From the NCBI RefSeq assembly GCF_037975245.1, contig NC_092571.1:26984564-27048563 (forward strand): a stretch of 64,000 nucleotides of DNA, given 5' to 3'. A model generated the notes under the pieces. That model was not told where the DNA came from. It worked only from the letters and a program-made list of their open reading frames with translations, and made no database searches. Of the stretch, positions 31,931-44,599 are shown piece by piece (position 1 is the first letter of the stretch; every line of letters starts with the position of its first letter). Position numbers and translations under genes: made by a program. Origin of the DNA: Apostichopus japonicus. Taxonomy: Eukaryota; Echinodermata; Holothuroidea; Aspidochirotida; Stichopodidae.

Positions 31931-34900
31931 AAGAAAGCCTAACTATCTTCCAGGTCACAATTTTAGAGAGTGAAACATTTGCAATAAGCCAGTCCTGCCA
32001 TCTGCTAGTTTTCTACATGTATGCAATTTTTTTGACTTTTTGGTCACTTTTATTTTTTCTTTAGTTCTTATTCTTGATAAGCATATCTCAGGAACCACAC
32101 ACTCAAGTTATTTTATATTCTATACAGTTATGATGTTGTCTCTTGCCTCTGAAAGAAATTTTTAAAGCCAAAGATTTATTCCATATTTATAATGTTTATG
32201 ATGTATTCCAGACAAAACATTTTAAAACTTTTTCTTGTATCAGCAAAACAAAGAAGGAGGGATAAATATGTTAATGATAGCTGTGAAATATACCAAACAA
32301 CTTAAATTGAAATACATATTCTTTTCATTTGAAAACATTTACTTGTATATCAACAAAATGTAAATATGTTAAGATAGACACGATGTATTAAGAAACAAAG
32401 GTTTTCATTTCTATACATTTTCAAGCAGAGTTTTATGTTTTGTTTCATAAATATTGTTTATACTTCAAAGATTTTGTAGCATTTATAAACAGGGTAGGAA
32501 TGTAAACATGTTTAATACAGAAAGCAGTTGGAAAATGACATCTTGAGGTTTTTTTTAAATTCAAACTTATATGCGGTCAGAGCGGATTGTAGAAGCTAAG
32601 GTATTCCATATCTGTAAAGCTGAAAGACTTATCACTATTTTCAAACAACAAAAACTAAAACCTTTTTTTCTGGTATCAGCAAGACAAGTAGAAAGGATTA
32701 AGATTTTATTGAGAGCGGTGGAATAGACCAAAGACTCCAAATGTACACCAACCAAATGTAAATATGTTAAGAGTTGGTTTAATAGGATGTATTAAGAAAC
32801 GGAAAACCTCTTTATATTTCTACACTTTAATCAATATAAGTGTTTTAAGTAATATAAGTACATTTAATAATCTGATAAGAACTATACCTATCTGTGCATT
32901 TCATGGATGTTGTTTACACAGGGTCTGCATTCCCAGAATATTCTTCAAATTATTCTTTCAGTTTCATTCTGGTATTTTATGTTTTAATGATAAAGTTTCA
33001 ATTATGTTTTCTGTGTGTGTACCCTGTTGCTCCAATGGTTATAATCGATATATTAAGAAAGCCTAACTATCTTCCAGGTCACAATTTTAGAGAGTGAAAC
33101 ATTTGCAATAAGCCAGTCCTGCCATCTGCTAGTTTTCTACATGTATGCAATTTTTTTGACTTTTTGGTCACTTTTATTTTTTCTTTAGTTCTTATTTTTG
33201 ATAAGCATATCTCAGGAACCACACACTCAAGTTATTTTATATTCTATACAGTTATGATGTTTGTCTCTTGCCTCTGAAAGAATTTTTTAAAGCCAAGTCT
33301 TTATTCCATATCTATAAAGTTTATCATGTATTCCATATCAACAAAGCCAAAGACTTGTCCTTATTTTTTCTTTTTCAAACAGTAAATTTTAAAACTTTTT
33401 CTTGTATCAGCAAAACAAAGTAGGAAGGATAAATATTTTAATGATAGCTGTGAAATAGACCAAACAACTTAAATTGAAATACATATTCTTTTTGTTAGAA
33501 AACATGTCATGATAAATTTACTTGTACATCAACAAAATTTAAATATGTTAAGATGGACAGGATGTATTGAGAAACAAAGGTTTTCATTTCTATACATTTT
33601 TAAGCAAAGTTTTATATTTGTTTCATAATTTGTTGTTATATTTCAATGATTTATAAGCAGGGTAGGAAAGGAGATAAGTTTAATACAGAAAGCAGTTGGA
33701 AAAAGACATCTTGAGGTTTTTTTTTTAATTCAAACTTATGCGGTCAGAGCAGATTGTAGGAGCAAAGGTATTCCATATCTGTAAAGCTGAAAGACTGATC
33801 ACTATTTATTCTTTTTCAAACAACAAAAACTAAAACCTTTTTTCTGGTATCGGCAAGACAAGTAGAAAGGATTAAGATTTTATTGAGAGCGGTGGAATAG
33901 ACCAAAGACTCCAAATGTACACCAACCAAATGTAAATATGTTAAGAGATGGTTTAATAGGATGTATTAAGAAACGGAAAACCTCTTTATATTTCTACACT
34001 TTAATCAATATAAGTGTTTTAAGTGATATAAGTACATTTAATAATCTGATAAGAACTATACCTATCTGTGCATTTCATGGATGTTGTTTACACAGGGTCT
34101 GCATTCCCAGAATATTCTTCAAATTATTCTTTCAGTTTCATTCTGGTATTTTATGTTTTAATGATAAAGTTTCAATTATGTTTTCTGTGTGTGTACCCTG
34201 TTGCTCCAATGGTTATAATCGATATATTAAGAAAGCCTAACTATCTTCCAGGTCACAATTTTAGAGAGTGAAACATTTGCAATAAGCCAGTCCTGCCATC
34301 TGCTAGTTTTCTACATGTATGCAATTTTTTTGACTTTTTGGTCACTTTTATTTTTTCTTTAGTTCTTATTTTTGATAAGCATATCTCAGGAACCACACAC
34401 TCAAGTTATTTTATATTCTATACAGTTATGATGTTTGTCTCTTGTCTCTGAAAGAATTTTTTAAAGCCAAGTCTTTATTCCATATCTATAAAGTTTATCA
34501 TGTATTCCATATCAACAAAGCCAAAGACTTGTCCTTATTTTTTCTTTTTCAAACAGTAAATTTTAAAACTTTTTCTTGTATCAGCAAAACAAAGTAGGAA
34601 GGATAAATATTTTAATGATAGCTGTGAAATAGACCAAACAACTTAAATTGAAATACTTATTCTTTTTGTTAGAAAACATGTCATGATAAATTTACTTGTA
34701 CATCAACAAAATTTAAATATGTTAAGATGGACAGGATGTATTGAGAAACAAAGGTTTTCATTTCTATACATTTTTAAGCAAAGTTTTATATTTGTTTCAT
34801 AATTTGTTGTTATATTTCAATGATTTATAAGCAGGGTAGGAAAGGAGATAAGTTTAATACAGAAAGCAGTTGGAAAAAGACATCTTGAGGTTTTTTTTTT

Positions 34901-35150
34901 AATTCAAACTTATGCGGTCAGAGCAGATTGTAGGAGCAAAGGTATTCCATATCTGTAAAGCTGAAAGACATCACTATTTATTCTTTTTCAAACAACAAAA
35001 ACTAAAACCTTTTTTCTGGTATCGGCAAGACAAGTAGAAAGGATTAAGATTTTATTGAGAGCGGTGGAATAGACCAAAGACTCCAAATGTACACCAACCA
35101 AATGTAAATATGTTAAGAGATGGTTTAAAAGGATGTATTAAGAAATGAAA
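31931..35150. repeat. AT-rich higher-order tandem array, ~1.12-1.17 kb units, 2.8 copies
   Basis: The landmark AAGAAAGCCTAACTATCTTC starts at 31931, 33055 and 34229, giving periods of 1124 and 1174 bases. Copies 2 and 3 are almost identical; copy 1 is more diverged. Each unit is itself a diverged dimer: 'CAGCAAAACAAAGTAGGAAGG ... GAAATAGACCAAA' is echoed about 430 bases later by 'CGGCAAGACAAGTAGAAAGG ... GGAATAGACCAAAGACT'. The duplicated 101-codon frames at 32764 and 33938 are copies of AT-rich repeat, not genes. The third copy breaks off at about 35150. Confidence 0.9.
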
Positions 35151-37526
35151 AAGGCTTTTAATATTTTTCAATTTTAAGTAATTTAGCTCAGTTTTGTTTT
35201 TCAGTTTTGAAGCAATTTTAGGATTGATTCTTGGTTTCCTATATCTGTTTTTTTTTTAGATTTTCTATTCAATCTGTTTATATTAAGAGAGGAAAAGATT
35301 AATGAAAGAGTATGATTTAAATCACAATCACATACAAGGCGTATTATAGAATTAAACATTTTTTGTGAGGGAAATTATGAGCAACTATTCCATATTTAGG
35401 TTATGATTATAAAATCTAAATCTGATGACACTTTCCTCTTTATTGATTCAAATGGAGATAGCTTCAGGCCCAGTTAACTTGCATGATCAGAATGTGGAGA
35501 TTCAAATACTAATCTCATTCCACTCATGACTGCCACATTACTGTGCTGCAGTCAAAACGAGTAAGTTCACACTACTGCAATCCTTGAAATTCACTGGAGC
35601 TTCAAAGGGTTTTTGTGCTGCCTTTGATTGCCTACAGCTGTCCCCCTATAAAATTAGAGATAGTTGGATGCCATTTAAATTATTTGATCGAAGTCACCTT
35701 AAAATGCCTTCCCTGAGATCAGTTTCCAGGACTGTTTCAGTTAATTAACACAAACAATTTTTGTGACTCATTATTTTATTTTTTATTTTATTAATATTTT
35801 TGGGGGTTTTGAAGAGAAAACACCAAAGCAACTATTTATGGCGTTGCCCCTTTAAGTTTAATTAGCATTTTGGTTTTCCTATTTACTTGTACCTTAAAGG
35901 ATATGTGCAAAACACAAAGCCTTTCGTGATGCATAAAGTTTGGTAAACATAACTCACAAATGTTGTGTATGACATAATATGTGCATGATATATAATTATG
36001 ATAATATGCTTTGTAGAGCAAATGCTTTATTTAAAGGTATTATGTAGCAATTCTTCCTGATTAAAGGGGAATATTGACATGAGAAAAATTTCCCAAATGT
36101 GTTTTTCTTGACCCTTCCACAGATAAAATGTATTTGTTCAACAAAATGAATGAGTAATTCAGTTTTCAGACTGGAATTTACATTAAAACCCCAAATTATT
36201 TACATTTAACTGCAGAGGAGGGAAAATAAAGATGAATAAGTTCTTTCAGTGGGGATCTTACCCGGTACTGGTACCCGGTACCTATTGATTGAGTTGAAAG
36301 AATAGCACACTCTGCCACATACTTGACGGGAAGTCAAAGAGTAATTTTAAGGTTGTTTTCTCTTCAGTGTTATAGTAGGAGTTCATGAGGTAGTGATGAT
36401 TATTTTCATTGGCTCATTTCATTCAGTTTTAACCAGTCACAGACAATTCGTTCCCTTAAATTAAATTTAGAAAAATATGCATCAATTTCTTTTGAAATTG
36501 ACATATCAATGTATAAGATAAAAATATTCAAACAGATTTGACTCAAAATTGTGGAAATGTTTCTCAAACTTCATCCAGGATTAGAATAATCCACAGAGTT
36601 AAGATAGATTAAATACTCCCATCCATTATTCAGTAAAGTATTGTAAATTCTGTGTACTTTTCTTATTGCTCCTTGCGTTAAGACCCAATTTATATCATTT
36701 TTTGAGACAAAAAGTGTATCTTTCATGAGTTGTTTGCAAAAACTTAACTTGTAATGTACAGTAAATAGTTTTGAAATACAAAAGTACAGTGATACAAAAG
36801 CTAATGTTGCCTTCTTATTTCTCAATTTGCATAGAATATGTAGAAAGTAAATTGCAAATATAGCTTTGAAAGTATGGTTGACACTATGCAGGGGTTGGGG
36901 TGAATGGATCCTTCATTTTTTTTTTTTCCAGTGCAGCTATTAAACCCAGAAAAGTCATAGTTTGAAGGATGACCATATTCCATCACTTTCTCAGGAATCT
37001 TAGATGAGGTTTTATCACCAAAAAATTCATGGCAGACCATCAGACCCAATTTTAATTTCTCATCAATTTAGCTTGTTTATGCTAAAACTAATAGTTGTAT
37101 AAAAAACAGTGTTAGACGGCCAGTTAATGCATCACTTTACAAGCTTCCAAGGAACGGCATAGCTAAAGGAGGCGAGGGTGGTTCCCCCATCCTCCCCTGC
37201 CCAAGGAAATTGGCTCATTAGGAAATTTCTCGGGTCCCCATACTGATATCAATTTCAAAATGTGTATGAGGCAAAAGCCAATTTCAGGGACATCAAATAT
37301 CATATGTTATGGGTCCCATATTTATGAGATGCAAAAAGGGCCTCTGAAAAGTCAATTTTGGGGTCCTCAGTTATGCCAATCTTTAAGGCCCCATAACGTG
37401 AAATATAGGTTCTACTTAAGCCATATTTGAGGGGCTTGAAAGGCTGGTTTTGCTATTGATACCAGTCAGTTTAGGGGCCTTGAAAAAGCCAACCTTTTGG
37501 GCCCAACTAGTCTTAGCCACTTTATA
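35151..37526. other. No gene seen; degenerate GGGGCC/AAAGCC-type short repeats near the end
   Basis: AT-rich sequence with short frames only. From about 37165 to 37510, and again at 38650-39055, loosely repeated words such as GGGGCC, CCCCAAA and AAAGCCAA appear. They suggest one old degenerate repeat tract split by the hAT element between them. Confidence 0.4.
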
Positions 37527-38644
37527 CAGTGGTGGAGCTAGGGGTATTGGTCAGGGGGGGGGGAGGGGGAAAGAATGGTCTGTAGGGGCGCTTTCGATAC
37601 TATCTAAGTAGAGCGCCACCACAGGTTGGCACGGATCGTTCAGAATTTTTTTGAGTAAAGATACTCCCTAGATCAGGGTTAATGATGAGATTGTCGAAAA
37701 GGTGCACCACTATAAATATCTAGGTACTATCATTGACTGTAAACTTAACTTCATAGACCAGGTTGATGCAATTAGATCAAAAGCTTGCCAACGATTTTAC
37801 TTTTACGTAAACTGAAATATTTTAATGTCGACAACACTATTCTTTTACTTTTTTACCAATCAGTGATACAAAGCGTGTTGACTTTTAGTATTATTTGTTT
37901 TTACGGGCTGCTTACAGAGGATTCTTCGTTTAAATTATAGAAGGTTGTAAGGGCTGCCAGCCGTACGATTGGTAGGGATATTTGTTTGAAAACTGTTTAT
38001 GAACTCTACATTGATATGGTGCACCAAAAAACCCATGGAATCTTAAAAGACCATACACATCCTCTTTTCGAGAACTATGTATTCTGCCGTTCAGGCAGCA
38101 GACTTCGCATGCCACGGTCTAAGCATAACAGATTCAGGTTTTCTTTTGTACCCAATTCTGTTTCTCTTTCAACCTGAGGGCTGTTAGATAGGTTTCTTTT
38201 GTTTTATAATCTTGTTTTTTTGTATATATATGAATATATATGTGTATATTTTTCTCACATGTATGGATATTTTTGCTGTTGATATTCTTACCTTTTCATT
38301 CAACTTCTCTGTGTTTTGTTTATACTAATATTTAACTGTATTCTGAATGTAACTTTAAAACTTTGATTTTTTATCTAGATCGCCAGAAATGACCCTTTCC
38401 AGGCCTTGCTAATTTGCAGATAAACGAAGAATAAATAGGTGTCATCGCCATTTTGTCAGAATATTACACCAACAAGATGTGACAAATGTCAATAGGTATT
38501 TGAGAGCGCAATAAAAAAGTAAATAATCGCGAGTAAGTAAAAAGTGGTAAAAAGCTGAAAAGGGTGCTAGCAGTTCATTTGAGTCCGTCAGGGGGGGGGG
38601 GGGGGGCATCCGCTCCCTCCAACTTTATGGATGCTCCGCCACTG
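37527..38644. mobile_element. hAT-type MITE (CAGTGG[T/C]GGAGC) split by a LINE fragment
   Basis: Left end CAGTGGTGGAGC, right end GCTCCGCCACTG. Flanks are ACTTTATA (37519-37526) and ACTTCATA (38645-38652), an 8-bp duplication with one mismatch. Its interior (GGGGCGCTTTCGATACTATC, the GAGCGCCACC hairpin, AAAGATACTCCCTAGATC, ..., GAGTCCGTCAGGGG) is the same as the MITE whose halves bracket 40881-48286. A 700-bp LINE piece is inserted at CTAGATC. Confidence 0.85.
37675..38374 (+). pseudogene. 5'-truncated LINE fragment (reverse transcriptase C-terminus), decayed
   Basis: Bounded by 7-bp target duplications CTAGATC (37668-37674 and 38375-38381). Translation with stops and frame changes shows late RT landmarks: VHHYKYLGTIIDCKLNF near the start, and LYIDMVHQKTHGIL...THPLF then PRSKHNRFRFSFVPNSVSL at the end, as in the C-termini of fish and invertebrate non-LTR elements. 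Several stops interrupt the middle, so it is an old, dead copy. Confidence 0.75.
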
Positions 38645-39084
38645 ACTTCATAAGCTACTTTTTGGAACCCCAGCAGTTCAATTTTAAAAGCTTATTTTAA
38701 GGCTGCTTATCTTGGCATTCCCCAAAAGCCGACATTGCCTGAAAGCCAATATGGTCAAGGGTGTGACACTCCCTCCCCCCCCACACCTTTGCATGCAAAT
38801 GAGCAGTCACTCTGCAAAAACAAAGGTGAAAATGAGAGATGACACTTTTTTATGTTGGCGGTACTCATGCTAAACTGGTTCAATCTAAAGGCCCTAGGTT
38901 CCCAAAACCAATCCTAGCAGCATTAAGATAGGACTTCCAAAGGCCAGTAAATTCCCCAAAATATCGGGGCTCCCAATTAAAACTCTCCAAAAGCCAGCTG
39001 GTGCCCAAAAAGCAAACTCGAATAGCCCCAAAAGTTACTGAGCCCGTTAACCCAGTCTAAGGCTGTCGTGTGAATAAGGTGTAT

Positions 39085-39266
39085 ACTTTTTAAGAAAAAG
39101 TCGCCCAGGACGAACCTGGGCACGAAAACCAAACTACTGAACAACTGATCCGCTTCTAACCCCAGTCCCCTTGCATCGGGACTGTGACTGTGTGATCATC
39201 GTCAGGTGTGCATCACCATTCCCCTCGAAAGGGAACAGATACTACACATGATCTTAGCCAAAAGGC
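39085..39266 (-). ncRNA. Retroposed U2-headed structured small RNA (182 bp), 13-bp TSD
   Basis: Flanks 39072-39084 and 39267-39279 are both GAATAAGGTGTAT. Read on the minus strand, the insert starts GCCTTTTGGCTAAGATCATG, then TGTAGTATCTGTTC: U2 snRNA bases ~12-47 with one clear change (canonical GATCAAGTGTAGTATC). Beyond this it leaves U2. Instead it can form hairpins TTCCC/GGGAA, CAGTCCC/GGGACTG and CCCAGG-TTCGT-CCTGGG, the last with a box-B-like GGTTCGTCC, then CGACTTTTTC, a Pol III-type terminator, and a short A-rich end. Length is close to U2 (~188 nt). Best read as a U2-derived SINE or chimeric small-RNA retrocopy; not a working U2 gene, since the 5' end, Sm site and 3' domains are missing. 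Confidence 0.65.
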
Positions 39267-39299
39267 GAATAAGGTGTATGTGTCTGGCTTTTTGCTGCC

Positions 39300-39732
39300 C
39301 TGCGAATAAGATGACTATGTCCGGCTATTCGCAGGGCAGCCCTGCGAATAAGATGTCTGTGTCCGGCTATTCGCAGGGCTGCCCAACGAATAAGATGTCT
39401 GTGTTCGCTTATTCGCAGGGCTGCCCTGCGAATAAGATGTCTGTGTCCGGCTATTCGCAGGGCTGCCCTACGAATAAGATGTCTGTGTTCGCTTATTCGC
39501 AGGGCTGCCCTGCGAATAAGATGTCTATGTCCGGCTATTCGCAGGGCTGCCCTGCGAATAAGATGTCTGTGTTCGCTTATTCGCAGGGCTGCCCTGCGAA
39601 TAAGATGTCTATTTCCGGCTATTCGCAGGGCTGCCCTGCGAATAAGATGTCTGTGTTCGCTTATTCGCAGGGCTGCCCTGCGAATAAGATGTCTATGTCC
39701 GGCTATTCGCAGGGCTGCCCTGCGAATAAGCC
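39300..39732. repeat. 42-bp minisatellite built of hairpin units, alternating in an 84-bp pattern
   Basis: About ten tandem copies of a 42-base unit. Each holds the dyad TTATTCGCAGGGC-T-GCCCTGCGAATAA (or the CTATTCGC variant), so every unit can form a hairpin. Two unit types alternate over most of the array (GTCCGGCTATTCG and GTTCGCTTATTCG), a higher-order 84-base period. Because 42 is divisible by three, long frames stay open on both strands without being genes. An older degenerate unit at 39267-39299 carries the target of the U2-headed insertion. Confidence 0.92.
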
Positions 39733-40195
39733 CCACCATTTACGAAAGTCTCAAGACACATACAGTGAATGACAAAAACGCATATGGTGACCGAGTCATT
39801 TTTGCACAGTAGTGTAGTAATGGCACATACATTGTCACCCCTCTCGCGGTCGGCATAACATCGGCATAGCACCTCCACAAGTGGTAAGTACGGCATTAGT
39901 TGATATCAAACTTAAGATAAAAACATATCATTCTGCATAATCATTAACTTTACTAGCTAACATAAGCCCACTTTACATCTCTATAAGAACAGGTTGGACC
40001 ATTTTGAATCTTGAGTACAACTACAATGCTGATATTTTATATATGCTATACAATATTTTCAGGGATTCCATATCTGAATTGTCAATCTCTTGTTTTAAAT
40101 CTTGTATTATGTAGTCAAAAACATATGTGAATCGGCTTATGTACTTCTTTTTCTGTGGGAATCACAACGGTATCTCTTTTATTTTTTGTCCATTT

Positions 40196-40450
40196 ACGGG
40201 CGCGTATCCAGGATTTTCTAACCCGGGGGGCGCGAATTACTATCTAAGCGGAGCGCCACCATCGGTTGGCGCGCAGCGTACAAGAAAATTTCTGGTTTTG
40301 ATACCCCCCAGATCACCGGAAACGGCACTTCTCGGGCTTGAAATGACCAACCAGATGTACACTTTTGGCCTGAGAACCAAGTATTTCCTACTATTTTTTT
40401 TCCATCCATAACCTTTTTGAAGATTGTCAACCAGGCACACGTCATGTTCG
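40196..40450. repeat. Copy of the GAGCGCCACCATCGGTTGGCG dispersed repeat
   Basis: Starts GGGCGCGTATCCAGGATTTTC, then ACTATCTAAGCGGAGCGCC, the hairpin, GCGTACAAGAAAATTTCTGG and CCCCCCAGATCACCGGAAA. Same order as at 11655-11800 and 48626-48850. No coding content is supported, and its ends were not defined. Confidence 0.6.
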
Positions 40451-43400
40451 ACCTGATCGCATGTCATGTGGGTCTTTGCTTTTGTAGGTGATTTTACGTC
40501 GCGGCCCACAATACCCGTTAGCCCCACTTTTCAAGGTTTTAAGCCCCAAATTTGTTCAGAATTTGAAAATTCACATTTCTCGTGAATAAACTCACTTCAA
40601 AACATACCCATAATGTTGTGCAAAATTTCATCTATGGACAACCAATATAGAAAAACTTCCTTCAACCCCTAACAGTCCGGTCAAAATTGCACGAGTAGAG
40701 GGAAGTGTGATGCAGAATGTTGGTCAGAAATTTTCGAAAATTCAGACACAGTTAATTTATTGGTGTACAAATATTAAACCTCTTATAACGGCTATTATAA
40801 AACTTGGTTGAAGGAAATGAAAAAATAGCAGATATTTCCGAAACCAAACACTACACACATAGGCGTAGGAGGCGCGGCGGCAGTGGCGGAGCTAGGGGTA
40901 TTGGTCAGGAGGGGCGAGAATGGTCTGTAGGGGCGCTTTCGACACTATCAGAGCCGTATATAGAGTTTGGCCAACCATGTAACCGATTTGGATTGGTCGA
41001 GAGGGACAACGCCCACACAGGGTGGTAAAATAGGTCTACTTGAAAACTTTATAGCAGGCCACACGCATACTCACAGTGTGTAGACTATCGTTTGTGTACA
41101 CGAAAAAAGTACGAAATTATGAAAGAAATGGTGCTGGGGATGCTGCAATCGGTCAGAACATGGATATTGTTGTTTGATTTACCGACTGACCATAAAAGAA
41201 GAGGAATATTTTGGAAGTAGAAAGAACAAGATGGAGATCTAATGAAAAAAGTCTGTGTAGCCTAGGCCCATAGCCATGCATAGTGTAATACGAGTAATGT
41301 ACCAACAATGCGAGAATTTTACGTTCAGACTGGTTTCTGTAATTACATTCATGGCTATTCTCTCTCGTTTAACGATCCACAAATTCGATTTCATTATGCC
41401 AGCTCTCCTAATAATAGGCATGGCAGTTTCAGTCGCACATATAGCTATCCTAATTCCTAGTTATTGTATGCATAGGCTATGCCTAGCCTAAAAAAGTATA
41501 ACTTTTAGTTTAATGTAAAAGGGTGGGCTAGGCATAACGTAAGGCCCTAATCCTAAGTTAAGCCCGAAGCATAAGTTAAGCCTGGGCTTAATTAGACCTG
41601 GACCATTCTTGCTATTACTACAACTGTTATAGCACATTACATAATATGGCACAGTATAAGGCCCAATTAAACTAGGCCTAAGGAAAACAAAGTAGCCTAG
41701 GCCTAAACTAGTTAGGCTAGGTCTATACTCATTGGCAACTTGTGGGTTGTGTACACATACAGGCCTAATTATAAAGACCCTTTTAGTATGCCATAAACAA
41801 GTGCCCAAATGGTTAAATGAGCTTGGTTTGTGTTAATTGTCAGCATTGGCCTAGCCTTTTTAGGCTAACATGAATTCAGCCTTATTTTTTCTTCTTGACA
41901 TGTGACATGTGCTCTGAAGATAAACTAACATAAAAAGCCACAGTTAGCAGACTGTGATAAAGTCGAACCTGGTGAGTGACTATTAGACTGAAATCCAGTT
42001 CCTGCAACCACAGCAATAAAGTCTTTGTTTTAATCAATGCACTTGTGTGTTTGAAACTTTCAAATGGACACTCAATGGCAGTTGGTTAAGATATAAGGTT
42101 TTACCTTCATCATGGAGAGTTGAAGGGAATCTGCCTCATCATCTGAATAATGGACTCAAGGATAGCATCAACTCATGATTGGATAATAATTTTGAGCAAG
42201 TAAATATCTGGCAATTTGAAAGTTTGTATTATTTTTTTACATATTATTTTAGCTGTTTAGCTCACACACAAGCAAATGATCAAGTGACAACAACCGATGC
42301 AGTATATTTAAAGGTATTGAAGACTCGCCCTAAACCGCATGCCGCGCTCTGTAAAAGTTTACTTTCCGTTGCTTGCAAGTGAAGTTTTTTTTGTGTCGCT
42401 ACAAAATGCAGACAGTAATGAAACCTGATACCTTGTTATCTTTTATCTAGACCTGAGATGTCCACGCTGCTATGTGCACTGTGTTGTGGGTATTGACCGT
42501 GATGTTTGTATTGACTGTATGTACACTAATGTCTATTTACAGATGGTAGCAAGCTGTGTGTGTATTTTCTGGGATCAATGGTGGTGTCTAAAACTTCTGT
42601 TACACCACATTCGAAACTAGGTCAGATAACGGGCATGAGACGTTTCTTTGTGCGGGAGTCTTCACACACTTTAAGGAGAAGTATTTATATCCCATTAATA
42701 GAGAAAGAATTATGTTTCAATTGGTAGCATGCAACTTTAAATTTTGCAAACATTAGATACAATCAAACAAATGACAAGGTTCATTTACAAGGTAATCTAC
42801 TGCCCTATATTTCACATTAATCTGTCACAACAGAAGTTCACAGCTTTCAATAATTATACAAACAAATTCCCCTGATGGGTGCTTGGTTAGATTCCTGCAA
42901 GTTTCAAGTTTATCAATGTAATTAGTTCTGAATGTGGCAATGTGGAGAAGCTTTGGGATAATCTGTGGATAAGACTGCCAGACTATCAACAAGATTCCAC
43001 ATCCATGCAACTCCAACTGCTTCCTTCACCTCCTTGCAGATGTACCACATGTCCAAAAAAAGTCAGCATTGGTTAATGTAATTAAAATCTGGCTTCCTCC
43101 TGAGCTGGCAAATACACATGAATTGTCAAGTACAGAGGTCAGTGTGAAACCACTGAAAGATCTTCTCAGCTTTCAAGATTACAAAGACTTATAGCCAAAT
43201 TGACAGAGGCCACACTTATACCATTCCACTCTCATAAGATGAAGGTATCACACACACTTCATTTTGCTTCTGTGATGCAGTGCCTGGTAGACTGTGAGGG
43301 TCACCCAATGGATGTTTTAACAACTGCCTGGTATATAGAGCTCTGCAACAGATAATTCATCCTGATGTCGAGTCTCATCCTGTCATGGCCTTGAGCAAGT

Positions 43401-43487
43401 TGAACCCACTTCAACACAAAGCAGCTATTGAATTCTTGTCTAGGTACTGTCAAATCCACATCACCATCATTGCTGGTTCCAGCTAAG

Positions 43488-43575
43488 CCGACCATAATAA
43501 AAGAGTACAATGAGGGTTGTTTAATTCACCCAACAGAGCTTGCATTCCAGTACCTTTGGGCAGCTGAAGAGATAT
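43488..43575 (+). pseudogene. P-element/THAP9-like transposase C-terminal remnant
   Basis: One frame reads IIKEYNEGCLIHPTELAFQY and then LWAAEEIFRN. P and THAP9 transposases end with a comparable G-G-L-x-x-P-s...E-x-x-F-r motif. Upstream frames from about 43120 are broken. The match is short, so the call leans on the TIR and target-duplication context. Confidence 0.4.
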
Positions 43576-44599
43576 TCAGAAATTGTTATATGAGTGTGTT
43601 TGTATGCATGCATATGTGTGATTTTCTTGCTTTACAGAACAGCTCCATTTTGATAAGCTATGTTGTAGGGACCGAGTGAGAGAGAGAGAGAGATGACATT
43701 TGTACACTCCAGGGTCTGGTGCAGCTCTGTTTATTGACACATAATCACAATATAGTACTATACCACAGTAGGCTACACTAACAGTTAACTAATACTCACA
43801 AGGTTATAACCACACCCAAGCAACCTAGTTGCCCAATCACAAACATACAGGAAGAATAACAGTTTACCATAACATAATACAATGAGACCAGAGTCAGCAG
43901 ATGATTACATAATAACATCTGGGCATAGAGACACATGCAAGTAATTACTATAATAGCAGGTGCACAATAGGTAAAGGTAAGTAACAATAGGCAATAGATG
44001 CATGCTGTGTAGGCTGGAACCCTACAATGTAACATGGAAACCTGCCAATCATATGTTTGAAATAGGACAGGCTGAAACGATTCTTAAATGAAAAGCTTAA
44101 CGACTTCTTGCATTTTGATACATCACTGTTCAGGTTAGGCCGGTAAGGGCAGTATGAAGAATAAGTAACAATTAATAATTATCATTATGGCCATTTGCTG
44201 TCTGCATAATAACAAACTGAATGATGTCATCAGCCCTGTGCTCAGTTGACAGCACTGACAAGTAGGCACACTATGTCAGTGTGATCCATGAAACCTTATT
44301 AAGGACATGACCGTATAGTATATATGTTAATGGAAAATACATAAGCTACAACATACACCAGTATTCAGTTGTTGCAGGTTTTTTTTTTCTCGACAGACTC
44401 ATTCAATCTATTGCACCTACTATAGCCTAGTACTACATTCCTGAGAAATTAACACCACAATATCAGTCTTAGGTTTGCCCACAGACTCCCAACTATTGCT
44501 AACTCCTACACTCAAGTATATAGTTTAGTTTAGTAGAAAAAAAGACCAGGAGAGACACTCAAGTCCCCATTAAGGACCCTAAGGCTATATGAGAGGAAT

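Noticed and set aside
32764-34240. Two nearly identical 100-codon frames
   Set aside because: They are the same AT-rich satellite unit copied; near-identity reflects tandem duplication, not coding constraint.
39085-39266. Functional U2 snRNA gene
   Set aside because: Only about 36 bases of U2 are present, the first ~11 bases are missing, and the Sm site and 3' stem-loops are replaced.
39300-39732. CRISPR-like array of dyad repeats
   Set aside because: Units are contiguous tandem repeats without unique spacers, in animal DNA.
39206-39772. Long open frames on both strands over the 42-bp array (188 and 161 codons)
   Set aside because: Unit length is a multiple of three and lacks stops, so several frames stay open on both strands; no start context or family match.
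42300-42700. Possible extra coding exons in P-like element 1
   Set aside because: Frames are short and broken; no THAP or nuclease motif could be read with confidence.
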